This document shows, piece after piece, positions 57,496-64,000 of a stretch of 64,000 nucleotides of DNA. The notes below the pieces were generated by a model. The model had not been told where the DNA came from and made no database searches. It worked only from the letters and a program-made list of their open reading frames with translations. Both the position numbers and the translations under genes were made by a program. Positions within the stretch are counted from its first letter, which is position 1. Each line of letters starts with the position of its first letter. This DNA comes from Streptomyces albus subsp. albus (GTDB lineage: Bacteria; Actinomycetota; Actinomycetes; Streptomycetales; Streptomycetaceae), in the NCBI RefSeq assembly GCF_000725885.1, contig NZ_JODR01000018.1, positions 1 to 64,000 on the forward strand, in the 5' to 3' direction.

Positions 57496-58995
57496 ATGCC
57501 CCTGCTGACGATGTCCGAAATCACCAAGTCCTTCCCCGGCGTCCGTGCGCTCGACGGTGTGGACCTGGACGTGGCGGAGGGCGAGGTCCACTGTCTGCTG
57601 GGCCAGAACGGCGCCGGCAAGTCCACCCTCATCAAGGTGCTCTCCGGCGCCCACCAGCCCGACGCGGGGCGGCTCACCTGGCGGGACCGGCCCGTGCGGC
57701 TGCCCACCCCGGTCTCCGCGATGCGGCTGGGCATCGCCACCATCTACCAGGAGCTCGACCTGGTCGAGCACGTCTCCGTCGCGGAGAACATCTTCCTCGG
57801 CCACGAGATCGCCACCCGCGGCATCGTCCGGCCCCGCGAGGCACGGGCGCGGGCCGCGGCGCTGCTGGCGCGGCTCGGCCACCCCGAGATCGACCCGGCC
57901 GCGACCGTCGGATCGCTGTCCGCGGCCGGCGCCCAGATCGTCTCCATGGCCCGCGCCCTCTCCCACGACGCGCGGCTGATCATCATGGACGAGCCGTCCG
58001 CGGCGCTCGACCCCGACGAGGTCGGCAACCTGTTCCGCATCGTGGAGAGCCTGACCGCGGACGGGGTCTCCGTCGTCTACATCTCGCACCGGCTGGAGGA
58101 GATCCGCCGCATCGGCGACCGCGTCTCCGTCCTCAAGGACGGCCGCGTCGTCGCCCGCGACCTGCCGGCCCGCACCACCCCCACCGACGAACTCGTCGCC
58201 CGGATGACGGGCCGCGACGTGCGGCACGTCTTCCCCGACCGGCCCGGCCGGCCGCCGAGGAGCGAACCGGTGCTGCGCGTCGAAGGGCTCGCGCGCGAGG
58301 GCGAGTTCGCGCCGGTCGATCTGGAGCTGCGGCCCGGGGAGATCGTCGGGCTGGCCGGACTCGTCGGCTCGGGGCGCTCCGAGATCCTGGAGACCCTCTA
58401 CGGTGCCCGCCGTCCCACCGCGGGGCGGGTGCTGGTGGACGGCAGGCCGCTGCGCCCCGGCAGCATCCCGGCCGCGGTCCGCGCGGGCATCGGACTGGCG
58501 CCCGAGGAGCGCAAGTCGCAGGCGCTGCTGATGCTGGAGTCCGTCACCCGCAACGTCACCGTCTCCTGCCTGCCCCGCTTCTCGCGCGGCGGCTGGCTCG
58601 ACCGCGCGCGCGAGCGGGCCGCCGCCCACCGGCACACCCGCGATCTGGCGCTCAGCCCCGACGACCCCGAACGCCCGGTGCGCACCTTCTCCGGCGGCAA
58701 CCAGCAAAAGGCCGTCCTCGCCCGCTGGCTGCTGCGCGGCTGCCGGGTGCTGCTGCTGGACGAGCCGACCCGCGGCGTCGACGCCGGGGCCCGCGCCGAG
58801 CTGTACGCCGTCGTACGGCGGCTCGCCGACGAGGGGGTGTGCGTGCTGCTCGTCTCCAGCGAACTGCCCGAAGTGCTCGGCCTCGCCGACCGGGTGCTGG
58901 TCCTGCGCGAGGGCCGGGTGGTGCACGAGGCCCCCGCCCGCGAACTGGACGAGCACCGTGTGCTCGACCTCGTCATGGAAGGGAGCCCGGCATGA
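57496..58995 (+). CDS. Sugar ABC transporter ATP-binding protein (XylG/RbsA type, two ABC domains)
   Basis: 499 residues. The first nucleotide-binding domain has Walker A GQNGAGKST (about 36-44), LSAAGAQIVSMARAL in the signature position and Walker B LIIMDEPSAALD. The second has VGSGRSEILETLYGARRPT, the signature TFSGGNQQKAVLARWLL and VLLLDEPTRGVDAGAR. This tandem arrangement is diagnostic for the ribose/xylose/galactose CUT2 family. ATG 57496 with GGAGG 6 nt upstream. The first operon gene after the ROK regulator; permease and binding protein follow. Confidence 0.94.
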   Translation: MPLLTMSEITKSFPGVRALDGVDLDVAEGEVHCLLGQNGAGKSTLIKVLSGAHQPDAGRLTWRDRPVRLPTPVSAMRLGIATIYQELDLVEHVSVAENIFLGHEIATRGIVRPREARARAAALLARLGHPEIDPAATVGSLSAAGAQIVSMARALSHDARLIIMDEPSAALDPDEVGNLFRIVESLTADGVSVVYISHRLEEIRRIGDRVSVLKDGRVVARDLPARTTPTDELVARMTGRDVRHVFPDRPGRPPRSEPVLRVEGLAREGEFAPVDLELRPGEIVGLAGLVGSGRSEILETLYGARRPTAGRVLVDGRPLRPGSIPAAVRAGIGLAPEERKSQALLMLESVTRNVTVSCLPRFSRGGWLDRARERAAAHRHTRDLALSPDDPERPVRTFSGGNQQKAVLARWLLRGCRVLLLDEPTRGVDAGARAELYAVVRRLADEGVCVLLVSSELPEVLGLADRVLVLREGRVVHEAPARELDEHRVLDLVMEGSPA

Positions 58996-59104
58996 GGGCA
59001 GGCCCACGGCCGCTCCCGGCCGCCGGTGCCGGGCCCGGACGCCGCCTGGCACCCGGTGACGGCGCGCACCTCCCACCCACCGGCCCCGCCCCAGAGGTGA
59101 CCAC

Positions 59105-60112
59105 ATGAACGCACCCGCCAACGTGGCCAGCAACTCCGCACCCCCGCACCCGGCGCACGGGAAACCGCGCAGCCGCCGCTTCCCCCTCGACGTACGGCAA
59201 CTGTCCCTCGTGGGGGTGCTGATCGCCCTGGCGGTCGTCGGCACGCTCACCAAACCCGACGAGTTCCTGGCCGCGGAGAACCTCCGCCTCATCCTCACCC
59301 AGGCGTCCGTGATCGGTGTCGTCACGGTCGGCGTCACCTTCGTGATCATCGGTGGCGGCATCGATCTGTCCGTCGGCGCCGTGGTCGCGCTGGCCTCCGT
59401 GTGGGCCACCACCGTCGCCACCCAGGACTTCGGCCTCGGCGGCATGCTGCTGTGCAGTGTGCTGGTCGGTCTGGGCTGCGGCCTCGTCAACGGACTGCTG
59501 ATCGCCTACGGGCCGATGGTGCCGTTCATCGCCACCCTCGCCATGCTGGCCGCGGCCCGCGGGCTGGCCCTCCAGATCAGCGACGGCAAGACCCAGGTCG
59601 TCACCGTGGACGCCGTTCTCGACCTGGGTGTCCAGGACTCCTACGTGCTGGGCGTCCCGCCCATCGTGCTGGTCTTCGCCCTCGTGTGCGTCATCGGCTG
59701 GCTGCTGCTCAACCGCACCACCTTCGGGCGGCGCACGGTGGCCGTAGGCGGCAATCCGGAGGCGTCCCGGCTGGCGGGCATCGCCGTCAAACGGCAGCGG
59801 CTGCTGCTCTACCTGCTGTCCGGACTGTGCTGCGGCATCGCCGCGTTCCTGCTGATCATCCTCACCGGCTCCGGCCAGAACACCAACGGCAACCTCTACG
59901 AACTCGACGCCATCGCCGCCGCCATCATCGGCGGCACCCTGCTCAGCGGTGGCCGCGGCACCATCCTCGGCTCCGTGCTCGGCGTCCTGGTCTTCACCAC
60001 GATCACCAACCTGTTCGCCCTCAACAACCTCCAGACGGACATCCAGCAGATCGCCAAGGGCGCGATCATCGTCGCGGCCGTCCTGGTCCAGAAGGGTCGA
60101 TCCACCACATGA
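59105..60112 (+). CDS. Sugar ABC transporter permease (RbsC/XylH type)
   Basis: 335 residues, about eight to ten membrane helices, BPD_transp_2 family. GVTFVIIGGGIDLSVGAVVALASV, NGLLIAYGPMVPFIATLAMLAAARGLAL and NPEASRLAGIAVKRQRLLLYLLSG are typical of CUT2 permeases. It pairs with the double ATPase encoded upstream (109-nt gap) and overlaps the start of the binding-protein gene by four nt (ATGA). Confidence 0.94.
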   Translation: MNAPANVASNSAPPHPAHGKPRSRRFPLDVRQLSLVGVLIALAVVGTLTKPDEFLAAENLRLILTQASVIGVVTVGVTFVIIGGGIDLSVGAVVALASVWATTVATQDFGLGGMLLCSVLVGLGCGLVNGLLIAYGPMVPFIATLAMLAAARGLALQISDGKTQVVTVDAVLDLGVQDSYVLGVPPIVLVFALVCVIGWLLLNRTTFGRRTVAVGGNPEASRLAGIAVKRQRLLLYLLSGLCCGIAAFLLIILTGSGQNTNGNLYELDAIAAAIIGGTLLSGGRGTILGSVLGVLVFTTITNLFALNNLQTDIQQIAKGAIIVAAVLVQKGRSTT

Positions 60113-61173
60113 GAGACAACCCACGCTCCCCGCGGGCGGCGACCAGCCGCAGGAACATGCTCTTCGGCACCGCGGCGGCCGGCGCCGCGCTCTTCGCCGC
60201 GGGCTGCACCAGCAACGAGAACAACGACGGCGGCGGCGAGAAGTCGGCGGGTGCCCAGGTCGCCGACTCCAAGCCGGGCAAGAAGGTCACCATCGGCTTC
60301 GCCGGTCCGCAGGCCGACCACGGCTGGCTCAACGCCATCACCACCCAGGCCAAGAACCGCGCCAAGAAGTACGAGGACGTCACCCTGGAGGCCACCGAGG
60401 GCTCCAACGACAACGCCACCCAGATCGGCCAGGTCGAGACGCTGATCAACAAGAAGGTGGACGTCCTGGTCGTCCTGCCCGCCGACGGCAAGGCCCTCAC
60501 CCAGGTCGGCCTCAAGGCGACGCGTGCGGGGATACCCGTCGTCAACCTGGACCGGATCTTCTCCTCGCAGCAGGCCTACCGCTGCTGGATCGGCGGCGAC
60601 AACTACGGCATGGGCCTCAACGCCGGCCACTGGATCGGCGAACAGCTCAAGGACAAGAAGAACGCCAAGGTCGTCGAGCTGGCCGGCATCGACAACCTGG
60701 AGCTGACCCGCCAGCGCACCAAGGGCTTCGACGACGCCCTCAAGAACTACCCCAACATCGAGAAGGTGGCCCGCCAGTCCGCCGAGTTCACCGTCGAGTC
60801 CGGGCAGAAGAAGATGTCCGAACTCCTCCAGGCGCAAAAGAGCTTCGACGCGCTGTGGAACCACGATGACGACCAGGGCGTCGGCGCCCAGCGCGCCATC
60901 GAACAGGCCGGCCGGGACGAGTTCCTGATGGTCGGCGGCGCCGGCTCGAAACGCGTCATGGAAGCCATCAAGGCGGACGACAGCGTCGTCAAGGCGACCG
61001 TCCTCTACCCGCCCACCATGGCCGCCTCCGCCATCGACCTGGCCCGCGCCCTGGGCCAGGGCAAGGGCATCGCGGGCATGGCCGAGTACGAGATCCCCGC
61101 CCACATCACCCTCTACTCGGCGGTGGTGACCAAGAAGAACGTCGACGAGTACCTCCCGATCGGCTTCACCTGA
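60109..61173 (+). CDS. Sugar-binding lipoprotein of the CUT2 ABC transporter
   Basis: 354 residues from ATG 60109, overlapping the permease stop. The leader has a twin-arginine-like RRNMLFGTAAAGAALFAAGC with lipobox FAAGC (C33), so it is probably exported by Tat or Sec and lipidated. The mature domain is a Peripla_BP_4 fold: VTIGFAGPQADHGWLNAITTQAK, VDVLVVLPADGKALTQVG, IPVVNLDRIFSS and GSKRVMEAIKADDSVVKATVLYPP. Binds an aldose or inositol-like ligand; the ligand is not decided by sequence. Confidence 0.93.
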   Translation: MRDNPRSPRAATSRRNMLFGTAAAGAALFAAGCTSNENNDGGGEKSAGAQVADSKPGKKVTIGFAGPQADHGWLNAITTQAKNRAKKYEDVTLEATEGSNDNATQIGQVETLINKKVDVLVVLPADGKALTQVGLKATRAGIPVVNLDRIFSSQQAYRCWIGGDNYGMGLNAGHWIGEQLKDKKNAKVVELAGIDNLELTRQRTKGFDDALKNYPNIEKVARQSAEFTVESGQKKMSELLQAQKSFDALWNHDDDQGVGAQRAIEQAGRDEFLMVGGAGSKRVMEAIKADDSVVKATVLYPPTMAASAIDLARALGQGKGIAGMAEYEIPAHITLYSAVVTKKNVDEYLPIGFT

Positions 61174-61348
61174 CGGGCGGCTCCACCCGGTGGGCCGGCC
61201 CGCCCCCGCGGGCGGCCCGCCCCCACCTCGCCGACGTCCGAGAGAACCCCGGCCGGCCGGCCCGCCCCGCGCGGGCACCGGGCGGGCCGGGGCCGTGTCC
61301 CCCGGGGCGGAGCCCCCGGGGGCGGATCCCCTGAGAGGGAGGACCTCA

Positions 61349-62539
61349 ATGCCGTACGAGAGCACCGCGCCCGCCACCGCGCCGCCCCTGGGCGTGGGCA
61401 TGGTCGGGTACGCCTTCATGGGACAGGCACACTCCCAGGGCTGGCGCACCGTGGGACGGGTCTTTGACCTGCCGCTGGCGCCCGCGCTGGCGGCGGTGTG
61501 CGGGCGCGATCCGGCGGCCGTACGGGCGGCTGCGGCCCGGCTGGGCTGGGCGGCGGCCGAGACGGACTGGCGGGCCCTGATCGCCCGCGACGACGTGCAC
61601 CTCGTCGACATCTGCACCCCCGGCGACAGCCACGCCGAGATCGCCCTCGCCGCGCTGGCCGCCGGCAAGCATGTGCTGTGCGAGAAACCGCTGGCCAACA
61701 CCGTGGCGGAGGCGGAGGAGATGGCGCGGGCCGCACGCGAGGCGCGGCAGCGCGGCCAGGTCGCGATGGTCGGCTTCAACTACCGCCGCACCCCGGCACT
61801 GGCGCTCGCCCGCCGCATGGTGGCCGACGGCCGGCTGGGCACGCTGCGCCATGTGCGGGTCAGCTACCTCCAGGACTGGCTGGTGGATCCGGCCTTCCCG
61901 CTGGCGTGGCGGCTGCGCAAGGAGGCGGCCGGCTCCGGTGCGCTGGGCGATCTGGGGGCGCACGCCATCGACATCGCCCAGCACCTGGCGGGCTCGCCGC
62001 TGACCGGTGTCTCGGCGCAGACGGAGACGTTCGTGCGGTACCGGCCGCTGCGCCAGGACGCGCCCGACGGCGAACTGGGCGAGGTCACCGTGGACGACGC
62101 CGCGCTGTTCACGGGCCGGCTGGCCGCCGGGGCGCTGGCCTCCTTCGAGGTCACCCGGGTCGCCGCCGGCCGCAAGAACGCGCTGCGCGTCGAGGTGAAC
62201 GGCACCCTCGGCTCCCTCGCCTTCGACCTGGAGCGCCTCAACGAGCTGGAGTTCCACGACCACACCCAGGCGGCCGGCGAGTCCGGCTTCCGCCGCATCC
62301 TCGTCACCGAGCACGACCATCCGTATCTGGAGGCGTGGTGGCCGCCCGGCCACGGGCTCGGCTACGAGCACACCTTCACCCACCAGGCCCGCGACCTGGT
62401 GCACGCCGTCGCGGCCGGCACCCAGCCGGCGCCCTCCTTCGAGGACGGGCTCCAGGTACAGCGCGTGCTGGCCGCCGTCGAGGAGAGCGCCCGCCGAAAC
62501 TGCGTCTACACGCCGGTGGCGGAACCCACACCGGCCTAG
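61349..62539 (+). CDS. Gfo/Idh/MocA-family oxidoreductase
   Basis: 396 residues. NAD(P)-binding Rossmann domain GVGMVGYAFMGQAHSQGW, then the conserved EKP motif in AAGKHVLCEKPLANT, FNYRRTPALALARRMVADG and the C-terminal substrate domain with GALGDLGAHAIDIAQHL. Oxidises a sugar or inositol derivative. ATG 61349 with GAGGGAGG upstream. Placed between the ABC transporter and a sugar isomerase gene, so it likely acts on the imported sugar. The gap of 175 nt after the binding protein may hold its own promoter. Confidence 0.93.
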   Translation: MPYESTAPATAPPLGVGMVGYAFMGQAHSQGWRTVGRVFDLPLAPALAAVCGRDPAAVRAAAARLGWAAAETDWRALIARDDVHLVDICTPGDSHAEIALAALAAGKHVLCEKPLANTVAEAEEMARAAREARQRGQVAMVGFNYRRTPALALARRMVADGRLGTLRHVRVSYLQDWLVDPAFPLAWRLRKEAAGSGALGDLGAHAIDIAQHLAGSPLTGVSAQTETFVRYRPLRQDAPDGELGEVTVDDAALFTGRLAAGALASFEVTRVAAGRKNALRVEVNGTLGSLAFDLERLNELEFHDHTQAAGESGFRRILVTEHDHPYLEAWWPPGHGLGYEHTFTHQARDLVHAVAAGTQPAPSFEDGLQVQRVLAAVEESARRNCVYTPVAEPTPA

Positions 62540-62548
62540 GAGGTCACC

Positions 62549-63547
62549 GTGCCACGGAAGTTCACGCTCTTCACCGGACAGTGGGCCGACCTGCCGCTGG
62601 AGGAGGTGTGCCGGCTGGCCCGCGAGTTCGGCTACGACGGCCTCGAACTCGCGTGCTGGGGCGACCACTTCGAGGTCGACCGGGCGCTCAAGGAGCCGGA
62701 CTACGTCGCCGGGCGCCGCGCCCTGCTGGAGAAGCACGGCCTGGAGTGCTGGGCCGTCTCCAACCATCTGACCGGCCAGGCCGTCTGCGACAGCCCCATC
62801 GACGAACGGCACCGGGCCATCGTGGCCCCGCGCATCTGGGGCGACGGCGACCCCGAAGGGGTGCGGCGGCGGGCCGCGCAGGAGATGAAGGACACCGCAC
62901 GGGCCGCCGCCGCGCTGGGCGTGGACACGGTCATCGGCTTCACGGGCTCGTCCATCTGGCACCTGGTGGCCATGTTCCCGCCGACCCCGCCGGAGATGAT
63001 CGAGCGCGGTTACGAGGACTTCGCCGAGCGGTGGAACCCCATCCTGGACGTGTTCGACGCGGAGGGGGTGCGCTTCGCGCACGAAGTCCACCCCAGCGAG
63101 ATCGCCTACGACTACTGGACCACCCAGCGGGCCCTGGAGGCGGTGGAGCACCGGCCGGCCTTCGGGCTGAACTTCGACCCGTCGCACTTCGTGTGGCAGG
63201 ACCTGGACCCGGTCGGATTCCTCTACGACTACCGCGACCGCATCTACCACGTGGACTGCAAGGAGGCCCGCCGCCGGCTCGACGGCCGCAACGGGCGCCT
63301 CGGCTCGCACCTGCCCTGGGGTGACCCGCGGCGCGGCTGGGACTTCGTCTCGGCCGGGCACGGCGACGTCGCCTGGGAGGACGTGTTCCGGATGCTGCGG
63401 GCCATCGGCTACGAGGGCCCGGTCTCCGTCGAGTGGGAGGACGCCGGCATGGACCGGCTGGCCGGCGCGCCGGAGGCCCTGGCCCGGCTGCGGGCCTTCG
63501 ACTACGACCCGCCGAGCGCGTCCTTCGACGCGGCGTTCGGCAACTGA
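62549..63547 (+). CDS. Sugar phosphate isomerase/epimerase (AP_endonuc_2 family)
   Basis: 332 residues, TIM-barrel isomerase of the IolE/IolI/xylose-isomerase-like group. Metal-site stretches: [50 protein letters not shown] and [36 protein letters not shown] 62549 with GGAGG 6 nt upstream, 9 nt after the oxidoreductase stop. Isomerisation or epimerisation in the same sugar pathway is expected; the substrate is not known. Confidence 0.92.
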   Translation: MPRKFTLFTGQWADLPLEEVCRLAREFGYDGLELACWGDHFEVDRALKEPDYVAGRRALLEKHGLECWAVSNHLTGQAVCDSPIDERHRAIVAPRIWGDGDPEGVRRRAAQEMKDTARAAAALGVDTVIGFTGSSIWHLVAMFPPTPPEMIERGYEDFAERWNPILDVFDAEGVRFAHEVHPSEIAYDYWTTQRALEAVEHRPAFGLNFDPSHFVWQDLDPVGFLYDYRDRIYHVDCKEARRRLDGRNGRLGSHLPWGDPRRGWDFVSAGHGDVAWEDVFRMLRAIGYEGPVSVEWEDAGMDRLAGAPEALARLRAFDYDPPSASFDAAFGN

Positions 63548-63559
63548 GCGGACGGCGGG

Positions 63560-63601
63560 GGACAAAGCCCCCGGGAGAGGGAGACCTGGAGGGCTTTGTC
63601 C
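63560..63601. promoter_or_regulatory. Inverted repeat GGACAAAGCCC / GGGCTTTGTCC
   Basis: GGACAAAGCCC (63560-63570) and GGGCTTTGTCC (63591-63601) are exact complements separated by 20 nt. It could terminate the isomerase transcript (13 nt past its stop) and also carries the TTTGTCC operator core. Confidence 0.5.
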
Positions 63602-63614
63602 ACCCGCTGGACAA
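63596..63614. promoter_or_regulatory. Perfect operator-like palindrome TTGTCCA-N5-TGGACAA
   Basis: Seven-base arms are exact complements with a CCCGC centre. Another GGACAAA lies at 63651-63657. The arms recur before the ROK gene (55794-55812). Likely ROK binding site for the secreted-protein gene at 63764. Confidence 0.5.
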
Positions 63615-63763
63615 TTCAACACGGCACCGTGTCAAAGGGCTTCACGCCCCGGACAAACGCGGCTACGGTCCCAGGGACGACGCAGCCGCGCACGCACAGC
63701 ACAGTCACGACGGCACCCCCGCACCGCACCCGTCACACCCCCGTACCTCCATGGAGGAACGCT

Positions 63764-64000
63764 GTGCACACACCACACCGCAGACTCCGCACCCTCCTGG
63801 CGTCCTTCACGGGCGCCCTCCTGATCGCGGGCGCCGCCACCGCCGGCGCCCAGGCCGCACCCACCGCCCCCACCGCGCCCCCGGCCCCCCGCGCCGAGAC
63901 CGCCTTCCAGCAGGTGACACTCGCCAAGGGCGTCGCGGAGACGGGCGAGCCGATGACGATGGCGGTACTGCCCGACCGCTCCGTCCTGCACACCTCGCGG
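63764..64000 (+). CDS. N-terminal part of a secreted protein, possibly a ThuA/PQQ-dependent sugar dehydrogenase-like protein
   Basis: GTG 63764 has GGAGG 6 nt upstream and opens a frame that runs off the right edge at codon 79. The product starts with a signal peptide (basic MHTPHRRLRTLL, hydrophobic core, cleavage near AQAA). FQQVTLAKGVAETGEPMTMAVLP then DRSVLHTSR follows. That start recalls large secreted ThuA/PQQ-dependent sugar dehydrogenase proteins found beside sugar isomerase genes in Streptomyces. Truncated here, so the assignment is tentative. Regulated perhaps by the palindrome upstream. Confidence 0.65.
   Translation, partial: MHTPHRRLRTLLASFTGALLIAGAATAGAQAAPTAPTAPPAPRAETAFQQVTLAKGVAETGEPMTMAVLPDRSVLHTSR

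Noticed and set aside
1..64000. tRNA or rRNA genes
   Set aside because: Looking through the intergenic gaps I saw no cloverleaf with GGTTCRANNCC-type T-loop and no rRNA sequence.

Overview
The window is high-GC actinobacterial chromosome with Streptomyces-type genes, codon bias and spacing: GTG and TTG starts, GGAGG ribosome sites, and frequent 4-nt stop/start overlaps. It contains no tRNA or rRNA gene, CRISPR array or complete mobile element. One truncated frame at the left edge may belong to a transposase. Functions below are read from motifs and remembered families; no search was run.

Positions 1-13,000 lie mostly on the minus strand and are metabolic. They hold phosphatidylserine synthase and decarboxylase (pssA, psd); a tightly coupled ethylmalonyl-CoA pathway operon (ccr, ecm, a methylmalyl-CoA lyase, a MaoC hydratase, an acyl-CoA dehydrogenase); an amino-acid permease; a TetR regulator; and a duplicated 3-hydroxyacyl-CoA dehydrogenase that could supply the C4 substrate. 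From 13 to 31 kb come a HEAT protein, an FMN-binding protein, a probable hopanoid C-3 methylase (HpnR) with an odd low-complexity tail, RidA, an Rv2578c-type radical SAM protein, a DHA2 exporter carrying C-terminal carboxypeptidase-regulatory-like repeats, a three-peptidase operon (M55, M20, S9), an aminoglycoside kinase-like gene broken by a stop, an Sfp-type phosphopantetheinyl transferase and a DUF5107/TPR protein.

From 31 to 49 kb are a VOC protein, a methyltransferase, a SigB/SigF-type sigma factor whose 5' end is cut off by an in-frame TGA, an aminotransferase-fold protein with no lysine at all, two metallo-beta-lactamase-fold proteins, DedA, a membrane phosphodiesterase, a desaturase, the nitric-oxide module nsrR-hmp with two matching operators, an XRE/MmyB regulator, a pterin dehydratase, an aldo/keto reductase, a long-chain acyl-CoA ligase and a bile-acid:sodium-symporter family protein.

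The most interesting locus is 49,381-54,847. A membrane-anchored STAND-type P-loop NTPase, a 113-residue two-motif protein, a Crp/Fnr regulator, a class III nucleotide-cyclase-like protein and a 135-residue helical protein are linked by two short Gly/Asn/His-rich motifs. Motif A (NTPase N-terminus and the 113-residue protein) resembles the RHIM core. Motif B ends the cyclase-like and helical proteins and recurs in the 113-residue protein. This is the expected layout of an NLR-like amyloid-signalling (BASS-type) immunity or cell-death module in which the small protein bridges sensor and effectors.

The right end (54.9-64 kb) holds fdhD and a sugar regulon: a ROK regulator, an RbsABC/XylFGH-type ABC transporter, a Gfo/Idh/MocA dehydrogenase, a sugar-phosphate isomerase/epimerase, and the start of a secreted protein. 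A shared TTGTCCA-N5-TGGACAA operator-like element lies upstream of the ROK gene and of the secreted protein gene.
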